In this document: piece after piece, positions 45,201 to 57,800 of the stretch
Layout of the letters: each line of letters begins with the position of its first letter
How positions within the stretch are numbered: position 1 is the first letter of the stretch
From: Meandrina meandrites
Taxonomy: Eukaryota; Cnidaria; Anthozoa; Scleractinia; Meandrinidae
Length of the DNA: 64,000 nt
NCBI GenBank assembly: GCA_963693305.1
Contig: OY855906.1
Coordinates: forward strand, 13,337,102-13,401,101
Direction of reading: 5' to 3'
Position numbers and translations under genes: made by a program
The notes under the pieces: model-generated
The model's database searches: none
What the model saw: the letters and a program-made list of their open reading frames with translations, nothing else
Told to the model about the DNA's origin: nothing

Positions 45201-47563
45201 AAATCCTATTGCGTTATTTTCTACCCTAAATAAAAGGTAAAGATGTAAGTAATTATCACTGATAACACCAACAACAATTTCTTATCAGAGTCTTAGAAAA
45301 TGAATTTCAAAGTTCACAAGCTATAGGGAAATTCTCCCGTGCAGCCATTTTGTAAAATCGTCTTTAAGCGATTCAGTGGAATTCAGTGAAATTTCAAAAT
45401 TTGTTTCGGTGTTTGGTGTTGTTAGAAAAGATTTCTTTTGATAAGATGTTTGAAGCAGTAACACAAAAGTTTGCAATAAGGTGTAAATAATTTTGGTACA
45501 ACAATTTCTTATCAGAGCCTGAGAAAATGAAATTTAATGTTCACAAGCTATAGGCAAAAGCTTGCGTCTTTTAAGGGATTTAGTGGAATTCAGCGGAACT
45601 TCGAGATTGGTTTTCGATGTTTGGTGTTGCTAGAAAAGATTTCTTTTGATAAGATATTTGAAGCAGTAACACAAAAGCTTGCAATAAGGTGTAAATAATT
45701 TTGGTACATAATTTTGTCCAACAACTACTCGAAGTCCTGGCGGATTCCGTCTTAACTTTTACTGGAAATGCGAGATTTAGGTAACATGGACAGTATTCTT
45801 TATAGCTCATCTTATCCGGGTGTTGTCGTGGAAGAAACGCTGTCTGTTCCATTTAAACAATTTTAAATTGTGGATCATAAGCAGCATACTAGCTGGGCCT
45901 GATTTCAGATGTAGATGTTTCCTTGCTTCAAGAAAATGCCATCCAAAAAGGTTTTAGCGTTGTGCATAGGCTAGGACTGATTTTGGAGCAATCACTATAT
46001 TGAGATGCTATAGGATTGTTGATGTGTCAGGCGCTAAATCAAGAGGTTCAGACACAAGGTTGGGCAGTGTTCTCGTGTTTTGTTTGTTCTTGTGTAAGAC
46101 ATTGTTTTCTCTCACAGTCCCCGCCCTGTTTGTTTCTCTCTGTACTTGGTACCAGGCGGTTTACAACTGAGTATAAATAGCATACCTACCGTGCTTCGCA
46201 AAACAAAGTATAATAACACCTTTGGAAATTGGTATTTTGCAGTGACGGCTACATTCTAAAGACCACTGTGTTGCTGAAGTGTAATCGAACTAACGAACAA
46301 GCAAACTTTGAAGTAGTGGACACTAGTGGAGCCGGAGAATTTGTAAGTGACGATACGAGCGGTAAGGTTAAAATATCGACCGTCTATTATATATCAGTTT
46401 CGAAACCAACTATACCTAAATTCATAAGACAAATGTGTTGCCAGGAGAAACGAAGGAGACATTTAAACGGCCTAAAAGCGTTAACCGCAAAACGTCAATG
46501 TTCGCATCTACTCCAAAATTGCTTGAATAGGAGACCAGCAATGCTATTATACAGGATGCATACCGGCAGCATTGGTGTCAAACTGTTTAAAGTTGTGTTT
46601 TGTCATTTTCTTCAGATTTTCAAGCTGACGCACAAATGCGCATGTCCGAATGCTTGTGTGATTAGTCCCTCAGGGCACTCTACTAAGGGCCCCAGTACCT
46701 CGACTGTTTCTACTCCAAAGCACCCTAATAAGGACCCCACTGATTCTCCTGGTAAGTTGCCGTGATAAACCACTTTCAATATCTGGAACGTGCATTAGTT
46801 ATATCTTCCTTGGCGAGTAACAAAACGCTGTAAACATAAAGAACCACAAACTGGTAGCCGGCCATACCTTCAATTACCCAAAAGATTTAAGTGTTTAGTG
46901 CAGGGTTTTTAAAACTCATGCAGGCCTGCTAAGTATCATTGTCATCGGGAATACCGTGTTAGATACGTGGACGGGAACAACCGCACTTAATATCAAGAAA
47001 TCCCAAAATAGGTTTTAATCATTCGTTTAGTCGAGTGGTTCATAGCGAAAATTCTTCTCTCAGAGGCTTTTTGTTGGATGATTTCTAAAGGTGAAGCTTA
47101 TTCTCTGAGAGTACCTAAACTGAAATGAAATCACACTTAAAAACTGCGATGACTGAGAAGATAGATAAGACAGTTTTATATAAAAAATAAAATATGCTTC
47201 AATTTTCTGTGTACATGTGTAGGTGATCCGGATAACATTGTGGTTCCAGTAGTCGCCAGTGTTGCTGGAGTCCTTGGTCTCGTTATATTTCCGATTGGAA
47301 TCTGGCAATTGCTTTGCAGAGGGAATCGTAACGAGAGGCAACCTCTCTTGAATCAAAATAATGGACAAAATGGAGTCGGTGTAGTTGAAGAAAGTGAAAA
47401 CCGTTTTTCTAGTCCAAGTGAAGGAAGTGAATTAACTTCTGGAAGGGGCTCTGCAAGTTTAACCAAGCCTTCCTCAACAGGCTCATCGTGTAGTGACATC
47501 ACAGTGCCTAATAAGGATAATTTGAATAGTAAGATCAAGACGTATAGGGAAGGTCTCTGTTGA
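42240..47563 (+). CDS. Gene C: single-MRH type I membrane receptor, six coding exons
   Basis: Exons: 42227-42397 (ATG 42240), 42879-42981, 44762-44868, 46243-46342, 46616-46751, 47223-47563; joined product 314 residues, intron phases 2, 0, 2, 0, 1. Signal peptide about residues 1-30 (LLCTAFVYTAM core). MRH segments: CTCVFKLEGNTYNITPL with an NIT glycosylation site, GYMYSYNPC, GDCQGDM, MCWWVKDIQ, TTVLLKCN, FKLTHKCACPNAC. Then a 30-residue Ser/Thr/Pro linker (STSTVSTPKHPNK), a membrane helix (VAGVLGLVIFPIGIWQLL), dileucine motif ERQPLL (47333-47350), Ser-rich tail with GSELTSGRGSASLTK and GSSCSDITVP, terminal GLC. AATAAA at 47734-47739 fits as poly(A) signal. Nearest relative is gene D, with which introns and upstream DNA also align. 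Predicted endosomal/lysosomal or Golgi receptor; ligand unknown. Confidence 0.92.
45271..45715 (+). repeat. Tandem duplication (about 220 bp unit) in intron 3 of gene C
   Basis: Both units run from ACAACAATTTCTTATCAGAG through GTTGCTAGAAAAGATTTCTT (GTTGTT in unit 1) to GTGTAAATAATTTTGGTACA. They are adjacent and moderately diverged. The rest of the intron (44869-46242) holds nothing else I recognise. Confidence 0.75.
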
Positions 47564-47733
47564 AGGACTTTGTATGAAGTGGTCAATTCTTGTTGTGAAT
47601 TGATTGTATAGCAATGTAACACTGCCAAAGGAAAGAAGAAATCGCGATAGGTTTTAAATTTTGTTATTCCAACCAATTTTGTTTTTTACCAAACAAACTT
47701 TCAGGCAGTCTTTTTCTTACTCAACAAACTTTT

Positions 47734-47739
47734 AATAAA
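47734..47739 (+). terminator. Candidate polyadenylation signal of gene C
   Basis: AATAAA 171 bases after the stop codon, the only canonical hexamer close behind the gene. Confidence 0.5.
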
Positions 47740-48716
47740 ATCACACCGTTTATATGATGAGCACAACATTATCTTTGCTGCCGGCTAGTGGTAGGAGAAA
47801 CGGCTTTTATTTTACAGGTGTAATATTAAAAAAGGCAACGATATTACACCTATAAAAAAGAACGAAAATGTTCATAATTAAGGTTACGATAACACAACTG
47901 GTGCTAAAAAATGATTTTTCCTAATACTGGAGCTGTCAGAAATTTTTAATAATGGACTGTTGAGAACTTTTCTGAGGAAGGGTAAAATCTCGTATAGTTT
48001 GTGTATAGTTCACTGTACATTGTATACAGTAGTCTGTTCGTGCTCTACCCCCCCCCCCCCCCCCGGAAGCTCTGTTAAACTGTACATTACAAAAATTAAA
48101 TTATTACAATAGAAAAATTATTCTATTATTTTTGTTGGAGATTCTCGGAGAAAACCGAAGTTTGTTCAGTTCAGTGAAACTTTTCTCTTCGATATAAGAA
48201 GAGATTGAACTGTCAGAAACATAGACAAAAGTGACAGTTCTTTTCTTGCGGGTGGGAAAAATAACAAACGTTAAAGCAAACAGTTAAATTTAGTAAAGAT
48301 GTTTGTCTTCATATGCGAAATTAATAAATAGCGTTTATTAGCTTGTTCGGAAAGCGAAAGCAAATAATCCTGGTGCAGCCGAATTGACTCAATAGACCCG
48401 GCCTTAAGTAGAGATGTTCGTACAGAATTATTTTCGTTTCCCCATCTGACTGAAGCTCCCTTGATGCTCGGTTAACCGCTCGTAGACTATTCGCTCATAG
48501 AAAAGTCTGGCGTGTAGTCTTTTTTTATAGTCTGGTTGTTGAAAAACTTTTAAAACGTTTCTTTTTATCAAAGGATAGATAGAGGGCCCTCATATCGCGC
48601 GCGCCGACTTTTATACGTAACGACGTAATTGTAAAAAGAGTCAGTTTCATCGAGATTTTATGTAGGAGGTCAACTGAATAACAACAATATAGACTATGGA
48701 TGGAACTCTGTTGACA
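47740..48716. other. Intergenic sequence between genes C and D
   Basis: Nothing coding is seen. There is a C17 run at 48048-48064 and a short inverted pair near 47810-47855 (TTTACAGGTGTAATATT and ATTACACCTATAAA). Confidence 0.45.
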
Positions 48717-49070
48717 TTCAAGCAAGCTTGAGTAGTCACGCAAACATTTCCGTAAGACTGCCTTAGACTGTTCAGAGCTCTCAAGCTAGGGTAGTCACGC
48801 AACCATTTTCGTAAGACGGCCTTGGACTGTCCACAGCTCTCAAGCTAGGGTAGTCACGCAGCCATTTCCGTAAGACTGCCTTAGACTGTCCACAGCTCTC
48901 AAGCTAGAGTAGTCACGCAACCATTTCCGTAAGACTGCCTTACACTGTTCACTGCTCTCAAGCTAGGGTAGTCACGCAACCATTTCCGTAAGACTGCCTT
49001 AAACTGTTCACAGCTCTCAAGCTAGGGTAGTCACGCAACCATTTCCGTAAGACTGCCTTAGACTGTTCAC
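48717..49070 (+). repeat. Minisatellite, six units of 59 bp
   Basis: Units start at about 48717 (diverged), 48776, 48835, 48894, 48953 and 49012. Consensus pieces are AGCTCTCAAGCTAGGGTAGT, CACGCAACCATTTCCGTAAG and ACTGCCTTAGACTGTTCAC. The corresponding place upstream of gene C (about 38331-38375) has one diverged unit. Minus-strand ORFs ending SYGNGCVTTLA read this repeat and are not taken as genes. Confidence 0.95.
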
Positions 49071-49683
49071 GGCTCTCTTTTTTTCGCGTTTTACTTCGGC
49101 CGTTGAACGCGCGGAAAGATCGGCGAGTGGACTGGACGCCGCCGCAAAACAAGAAGCGCCACCCCCACCCCCACCCCCATGCTTCGCGCTCGCTTTGCTC
49201 ACTGACTCTCTGGCGCTTTGTTTTTCGTTCAAAAATAGAGAGGCTGTGCATGAACAGTCTAGACTGCGTGAGCTCTGATCACTTGTAATGTAGTGTTTAA
49301 AGGATATTGCATCCATTTCTTCTAAGCTTCTCGTACGATAGTTACAAGTTTTGTAACTGATTTCTTCGTTTATTCTAGCATTTCTTTTTGTTTGTGTCTC
49401 ACATGTATTTTCTCCAAGACTATAAACAAACATACACTTGTTTGCGAACCAGCGCTCAATATAAGTACTTACTGTTATTATTTTTGTTATCATGTGCTTT
49501 CCTTTCAAGTTGCCCTTAACTGAGAAAGCTTTGTTTACACATCCAACTAATTGGCCGATTACGTGTAATTGACACCTGCAAATCAAATAAACTTATTTTT
49601 CTGGGAATCCTTACTGACTGATGAGTGACGAACTTTGACATAATTTCCTTGGAGCTACAAGTTTTCAACCATACTCCTCTGCC

Positions 49684-49739
49684 TAGCCTGCATTGCAGAC
49701 GAACGAAGGCCCGGTTTAGTTCGTCTGCAACGCAGGCTA
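49684..49739. repeat. Short hairpin MITE-like sequence
   Basis: TAGCCTGC-TTGCAGACGAAC is mirrored as GTTCGTCTGCAA-GCAGGCTA around AAGGCCCGGTTTA. Confidence 0.6.
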
Positions 49740-49908
49740 TCCCCTTTCCAACGTAGATGAAATTATACGAAATGTGACTTCAAAAAGCAATTCGGAATGT
49801 TGTTTTTGTCAAGTGGTCGCGACCCGGAGCCGATTAAGATCGGACTTCGGAGACTTTCCCGGAAAATGGGAATTTGTCATTTCTTGTTCACTTCTGATCG
49901 AGGGTAGC

Positions 49909-50025
49909 ATGGAAGGCTTTTTCTCAATCGACGTTATTTAAGAGAAGAATACTGTCAAATTTGAACAAAAAAAGGTTTAAAGTAAGCTGTGCAAAGAAAG
50001 GTTACTGGAATGAGCAATTCCTGAG
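49909..50025 (+). promoter_or_regulatory. Predicted noncoding first exon and promoter of gene D
   Basis: Counterpart of 41040-41171: AGGCTTTTTCTCAATCGAC, AGAAGAATACTGTCAAATTT, GGTTACTGGAATGAG, CCTGAG followed by GTAAG. The gene D ATG exon starts after an AG acceptor at 51830, giving a predicted 5' UTR intron of about 1.8 kb. Confidence 0.5.
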
Positions 50026-50935
50026 GTAAGAAGTGAGGCGTTATTATCTATCTTCCGTGTTGCGTTATGGTGTTTCGTAGTTTCGTAGTCGCACATCCCG
50101 TATGAAAGAAACTTTGGCTGCCGTGAAGGCTTCGTTTCACGGCCATTATTTCTTCGAGCGAAACTAGCAGTCGCATTGACCGAAGCAACTTATTTGACAC
50201 CTGCTTCAGTACATAAGGCAAATCAAGGACAATTGGTCGGATCATACCTCGTATTTGTATTAAACGTTCCTGGTGCCTTAGGCGACAACTTTGAAGTTTT
50301 CAAGATGTAAATGTTAGCGCTTTGGTAACTACCTTTAAGTAAAGGTCTTTTACTAACACAAGGAATGAAAATTACCGTTTAGAACGCGTTAGTATTGAAC
50401 ATTTCTCTTGATATTTCCGATCGAAGCAATGAAACCGGAAGTCTGTCGTACTCGTTTACACAAAATTAAATACGACAGGACTCCTTTACTAAAGAGGAAA
50501 AGTGCAAACCTTTGTAATGTTTATATTGTCACTCACGCCGTGTAATGAGTTATGTTTCATGTCCTGTGACTAGAACGATTTTATCCGCTTCTCTACACAA
50601 GATTGTAATGGAATTGCGCATGATTTTATAGGATGAAGTTTGATCGTGGTTTCCTAGAAATTTGATTGAGTTGCTGGATCTTGTTTCTGCTTGTCGTTTG
50701 TTCAATCAGTTCAGTAGTTCGGGAGCACAAAAAGTTGTCAATAAATGGACTACTGAATAGAAAATACTTCTGTTGTCGTTGTTGTTAATATTCATTATTG
50801 TTTTCAGTCGCAGTCGTTTATATTAAAAGTCGCCATACAAGAAGCGTTACGTCACCTACCATTATTAAAAGCGCCACCGCAAAAATATTGATCTGTTTCA
50901 AACTGTCTGTCTTGGGATCTTGGTTCACCAACTTT

Positions 50936-51030
50936 ACTCAACACTGCTAAATCAACACTGGTAAATTCCAATAATCAACACTGCTTAATTCCAATCAACA
51001 CTTTTAATCAACACTGCTAAATTCCAATTC
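50936..51030 (+). repeat. Short tandem repeat based on ATCAACACTGCTAAATTCC
   Basis: Four to five imperfect copies of CAACACTG(C)TAAATTCCAAT within the predicted 5' UTR intron of gene D. The remainder, 51030-51780, shows nothing I recognise. Confidence 0.7.
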
Positions 51031-51842
51031 GATCGGGAACAGTCCTACGTCTTATACATGAGCCTCTGGCTCGGACATTGAGGGTAACCTCGTCCCACGT
51101 ATGGACATCAAAATTGTATTTACATTTACATTTTTACCAAGACGTTAATTTCTCCTCTGAAAATCAAGGCGCAATTTTTATCAATTTACCTTTTTTGCTA
51201 TGTAGCTCATATGTTTGCTTGATTAATATATCTTAAGTTATTAACCAAGAACGAGCTCCGTACTGGGAGAATATCGGCCCGAGGTCTCATCAGTACGGAT
51301 CAAACACACTGCAGCGAGTGCTGAACAGAACAGACCGAGGGTCGATGTCCCGATTAAGGTTGGTCAGAAAGAACACAAGAACCTGAAACTACCGAAAGGC
51401 AGCATTTTTAGAATTGACTTACATACCTTCATTTACAAATACAAGAGCATCAGCTGATTTCTGCCAAAAACTAAACAAGTAAAGGACCTAAAAGACCGAG
51501 TAGACTTTGGAAAATTTAAGTTTAGCTCAGAAACAGCTGGCGGTGAAACTTTACCCGGTCCAGTAATTAGAAGATATGGACTAGTAATGATTGGATGATT
51601 TTAGTTACTGGACCTCTCAGGTGTCTTGGTCTGCAATAATCTAGCTCAGCTGAGAGAGTCGATGTCATTTCTTAGCCAGTCAGAATGCTCTTTTTAGGCG
51701 GTTTGATTTACTCATTTTTATTTCTTACAAATTACGAAGTTTGTAGCGAATAAGTATTCTATTAAACACTGAGCCAGCTCAGGGTTTCGTTAATAAACTA
51801 TTTAACGCAAGATGTTCATTTCTCTTTAGTTGCCACTGCACC

Positions 51843-54800
51843 ATGTTCTCAAGGAGCTGGGTCAGCCGTTTATTGTGCACAGTCTTTGTGTATGCTGCAA
51901 TAAAATGGCAAGGAGCATATGGAAAATGCAACTGTCTTTTTACTCTGGAAGGAGACATCTACAACATTACGTCACTGGAAAGTAAAGATGACACTGCAAG
52001 GTTAGCAAAGCACCATTACAATAAATAGTTAAAGATGTAGAGAAGAATGTTCACATAGGCAAGACAAAAGCAGCCATAGCGATGTTGCAACCTTTTCCCG
52101 TCACCATGAAGCTACAGCTTTATAATCTCTACCATGTGTTTTTTTTTATTTTCATTTCTTGGCATTCCTAAGCTTGGCATGTAACTGTGTGACGAAACAT
52201 GTGGACAAGGTACTTATAGGATGTGCATTATTGATTGTTTCTAAACTGTTGTTTCCTCGACAGATTTACGGTAGAACATGAAGGATATATGTACAGCTAT
52301 AACCCATGCAGGTCATTTCACTTTGTTAAAGCACCACCTATTGGTGACTGTCAAGATGACATGGCGGTAAGTCAGTGAACAACCCAACTCAATATATTGC
52401 AATACACCACAACATATATAGCACCCCCATTTTTTGTCTTTTAAGGTATCTCAATAGTTTTTTTCCGGACCATACCTAACATATTTTACTGGCCTCAGTC
52501 TTCCTTAATTCAATTAGGTTGTGATATTCATATTGATATAATGTATCAGTTTGGATCAATATGAATAGGTCTTAGATTAAAGTTTGATATAATGTATTTT
52601 TTTGGGATAATCGATATTTCCATTGCAACGTTCAAAAGAAAACCATGAAATCAGTTAAAACTGAGTTTTACCCTAATACCAATGCATTGCTCAATGTTAA
52701 CAACACTACATACAGACATTATTTACATTAATTACAGTGTTCTTACAACACATTACAAACTACAATACTCTACTTACTATTTACAATACTCTACTTACTA
52801 TTAACTTATTATGCATACAACACAAAACTACGAAACACTTACAGAAAAACTAACTACAATACATTTAGAGTTATACTGGCAGCAGTTGGAAAAATAAATA
52901 CTGCTGGTAGGGTCACACAAGATTAAAAATAAATGTTTAATTATTTAAAAGTGGTCAAGGAGAGGTTTCCATTTTTCGGAGGGAATATTGAGCTCTTTTG
53001 TTTCAATTTCATGAGTCTTTTTCAGAAGGCGCAAAAAGTGTGAAAGACAAGGAGTTTCGTTTTTCAATTTACAGGCCCAGATGCAATACCTGCTCATCAG
53101 ACATGAGAAATTGATTTGCAGCTTTGCATTTGAGGTGTCTGGCTTGAGGCCTAAGGCGGTGGTCATGTTATGACTTTTTCCCTTCTGCATTAATGAGCAT
53201 GATTTAAGCCATTTAAAAATGCTTTCCCAAAAGAGAGCGATCAGATTGCAATTCTAGAAAACGTGGAGCAAAGTTTCTGCTTCTTTTCCGCAAAAGGTGC
53301 AGCGATCATTATCTTTAACTGTAATTTTATGTAAAAATGAATTTGTTTGTAGTCGTCGATGGAGAAACTTAAATTGGAAAATTATAAGTCTGCTACCTTT
53401 TGTGCATTGTCTTATCAACTGAAAAACTTTTTTCCAATAAATTTCCAGTCCTTACTACCAAATACCAAAATCAACCAAAATCATCTGCCAAAATCTTGGT
53501 ATACTGCAAATAAACGAGAATAAAATAATTCTGTATGTTTGATTTCGAACGAATCGTTAAAATATTTGTAACTGTACTTTTGGCATTTTGTTAAAAACCA
53601 CAGTAATGGAAAAATCGGAATGATTGTTTTTTTTTTCTTTTTTGCCAACTTGAATTGGTCACATTTTTACGTTAATAAACTTTTCGTTGACGCTATTGAA
53701 AAGTTATTTTGTGCTCCCGTAGATCCGGCAAAAGGTAATTTCGAACACTCGTATAGAGTGATCGTCCGGTTGTAGGTAGTCCTTTGGGGGTCGTCCAGTG
53801 AGGTCTGTCTTGCCTCTTTGCACTTCAACCGAATGTTCACATTGACTTAATTGTAACCATTCTCTTTTTGGGTATCAGGACGATAAAGGAAACGGGGACG
53901 CTATCATACGCCAATACTTATTTCAATTAAAGATGCAATATATATTTCATTGAAACTTCAGTTGTGTGAAAGGATGATGAACTTCCAAAAACGAGTAATG
54001 ATTGCTTTATGCACTCAATATTTTTACAAAGACTTTTTGATTTAGTTGACCTTTTAAATCCTGTCTTTTTTCAGATGTGTTGGTGGGTTAAGGATCAAAT
54101 GTATCGTAAAATAGCTCAACAAAGCGAAGCAAAATGTGATTTCAATGAACGCTATAAGATGCCAATGATACAGTATACTGGGTATGTACTTACTTGGCTA
54201 AGCTATTAAAATATAATTTATTTTTGTTGTTGTACTAATACCTACAGGGCGGCTTGAGTGACAAGTTTGTCTTCTAAAATAGAAAAGGATGGTTTAATTT
54301 TTGGACGCGAACATGAAAACACAAAATGGCAAGAGTATGTTGATGGCATCACCAAGCCAAAGATATGAGAAAAAAAATCACAGGCCAGTTTAGTTTGTTC
54401 GTTGTTGTCATTTTAGCTATGAGTATTTCACGTTCCATCATTCTGCAATGGATGAATAAACATTACCTGAAAATGCGGCAATTAGGTAACATGGGTAAAG
54501 GTAAAGTCTGCATACGAGCCTTGTGGCCCATCAGGCCGGAGCTTATCCCGGTTTCCGTAACGCTAAGCGACTAGGAGTATTGCTACTCCCCCCTGGATGG
54601 GGTGCTAGTCCATCGCAGGGTTATTCCCAGCAGTAAATTCGCCGCTACCCATTTATACATCTGGGTAACAGGTAATCTGGACATTTTCATGGAAGAAACG
54701 CTATCTGTTCAATTTATCGATTAAACAACCCTAAATTGAAAACGTGAATGGTTCTCAGGTAAGGGAAAGTGGATCACTAGCAGCATACTAGCTCAGCCTG

Positions 54801-57800
54801 ATTTCCTTGGTTAAAGAGAATGTTATCCTAACATGTTTTTACATTGCGCAGTGGCTATTTTATAATGGCTGTGAACGGTTTAGCTTTTACTGATTTTGAA
54901 GCAAACATTATAATGAATCTAATGCTATGGGATTGTTGATGTCTTAGGCGCTGAACCTAGAGGTTCGGATACAAGGTTGGGCAGTGCCCTCGTGTTTTGT
55001 TCTTGTGTAAGACATTGTTTATACCCTCACAGTCCGTGCCCTGTTTGTTTCTCTCTGTACTGGCTGGTTTACAAACCAAAAATAATTAGCATCCCTATCC
55101 TGCTTTTGAAAACACACAGTATGATAACACCTTTGGGAATTGTTATTTTGCAGTGACGGCTACATTCAAAAGACCACTGTGTTGCTAAAGTGTAATCGAG
55201 CCAAGGAACAAGCAAAATTTAAAGTAGTGAACACTAGTACAAGTGAAGAATTTGTAAGTGACGATAGGAACGGTAAGGTTAAAATATCGACCGTCTGTTA
55301 ATTAGTATCATTATCTATATTCCATGCTATAAAAGTTTTACTAGCTATAACAAATAGCGATCGTATCATAGTATCAGTTAAATGGTAGCAAAATTCAGTC
55401 GCTTATTTCTGAAGAGGGAAACCATGGAAGCAAGGTCGATGATAAAGTTCTTTCTAACTGTTTCGAGACTACTCAATTCATAAAAGACAAATGTGTTGCC
55501 AGGAGAAACATGAAGGAGAGTATTATCCTTAAGGTGATTCCACTGAATTGCATTGCGCATCCTTGCTGCGCACGATTTTTCGCGTCATTTAGCGCGCGCA
55601 CGAGCGCTCGCGCACACAACATTAAGGCATTTCCTTCAGATTAAGCTTAGCAGGGAAATTAATGGTTATTTTCTTCTAAATGAGCACGGTGACCCCCATT
55701 TTTTAAGGCATTAACTTAAATGACATACGGTTGACTACAATATATCGCGATTTAAAGAAAAGTTGATTATTCTATTTTGAGATATTTTTATTTGAATGCT
55801 TTAAAAAGCACGTATTTTGGTAGTGCTGCTTACGTGCGCACGCGGCAAAATCTCTAATTTATTTTATAATCTTAATTACAGTTCAATTAAAATAGTTTGT
55901 TATGTAAGATTAAAGTCTATTTTGTATAACTGCTTCGATATTTTAATGCAAGAAATGATTTTTTTCTAGAAATGATAGCTCCTTTTTCGGATTACTAGGA
56001 TTCCTAATATAAACCTCGAGGGTCATATATTTACCATAATAGCCGTCCAGGTTGCACAAAAACGAGCACGGTGACCCCCATTTTTTATTGCATTTTTGCA
56101 ATGCTCATAACATAATTATGAACTGGACCAAGTCTTAGAAAATTTTGATTACTGCTTCTTTTTCAGTGGAATCACCTTAAAACGGCCAACAGGAAGTTAA
56201 CCGTAAAGTCGTCAATATACGAATCATTAGCACTGTTTGACTTCAGAAAAATCGCATGCATTTTGGGTCTTCTAATCAAGCAATATAGGTATGCTTCGAT
56301 GAATCATACTGTTTGTTTTTAGTTTTACTTTTCCTCCGACGCGTACAACTATTGCTTGAGTGGGAGATCCACAATGCCGTTATGCGGTATGCATACCAGC
56401 AATCTCAGTCTCAAACATTTGTACCTAGAAAACTGTTCAAAGTTATGTTTTGTGATTTTTTCAGGTTTTCAAGCTGACGCACAAATGTGCATGCCCGAAT
56501 GCTTGTGTGATTTGTCCCTCAGGGCACACTAAGAGCCCCACTACTTCGCCTGTTACTACTCCAAAGCACTCTTCTAAGGACTCCACTTCCACGGCTGCTG
56601 CCACTGAAAAGGACCCCACTACCTCGCCTGTTCCTACTGGAAAGCATTCTTCTAAGGACCCCACTCCCACGGCTACTGAAAGGAAATATAATAGCTGTTA
56701 CCACTACGATGGGCTGTCGGGCAAAATTTTCAACCTCATGCCATTGAAAACTACTGTGTAAGTATGAATAAATTGTCTTGGTATAATGTTGTAGCCAGTA
56801 CCAACGTTGACACGAACATGGGTGGATTCAGGTCCCGTTTATCGGCTTATAATAACACTTAACATACAGAACATGCAGTATTGCAGTATTTGAAAAGGAG
56901 GGCCGTGCGGTTATCTTTATTTTAGGTCCCCTAATTAACTAAATTTATAAACTACAAAAATATATTAATACAGATACACAATGTGTAATAATGCTTTTTA
57001 CAATAACTGAGCGAATTCTCGCGCGCTGATTGGCTAATTTTTATTGTCAATAAGAGTACAGACGGATGAAATTTGAAAAGCTGACGCAATCAGCGAAAGT
57101 TTGTCAAACTTTTCAGCACTGATTCAACGCTGCGTTCTTGATAAGGCGAGAATCATTCCACAAATATAGAAGTCTTCAATGGGGAAATCATCTAAAATTT
57201 ATGGGTTGAAACTGAAGAAACCATTGCAGCCTTAAAGCGAAAAGATGAGGATATTTATTGAGGCTTCAGACCTGAAAATCGGCGGTGAGCGGGAAATTAA
57301 TGCGGCTTGTAGTGTAGTAAGAAGCTGAACTGCGTTTTAGCGGATAATTTTGTAAACAGTTTTCACTGGATTAAAGGTTAGTTGAGTAATTCGAATTTTA
57401 CTTTGTATTTCTGGCCGTATTGTTACTAAACGTTTAATTTACGAGCCTGTGATTCTCCGTATTACAGCGATGAAATTCAGATTATGCGGCGGTGCGGTGA
57501 TCGCATCTTCCACACTTTGACTCTTACATTTCTTTCCTTCGTTTGAAAATCAGTTTTGGCTTTTTGTTATTGTAAAAAACAAATTGACGTTAGTCAGACG
57601 CATAAAAAACTAACGTCAATTTGTTAAATAGAAAATGTAAAATTAAAAAATTTGGCTTGCATCAGAAGAATTGAGTAAAACAGGAGGTTCTTTCTTTCTA
57701 CTTCCTGTCATTTCAAAAGGTTTTTTCTAAGCACAAATTAACAAGACAGTTTTTTATTTAATTTTGGACGTGTGTTGTGCTTTGTTTGTTCGCCTGACAA

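Noticed and set aside
48717..49070. Possible CRISPR-like array
   Set aside because: Units are contiguous 59-bp tandem repeats without unique spacers, in a eukaryotic genome with introns.
48958..49586. Minus-strand ORFs of 97 and 189 residues ending SYGNGCVTTLA
   Set aside because: The C-terminal half reads the 59-bp minisatellite; codon pattern and repeats argue against a gene.
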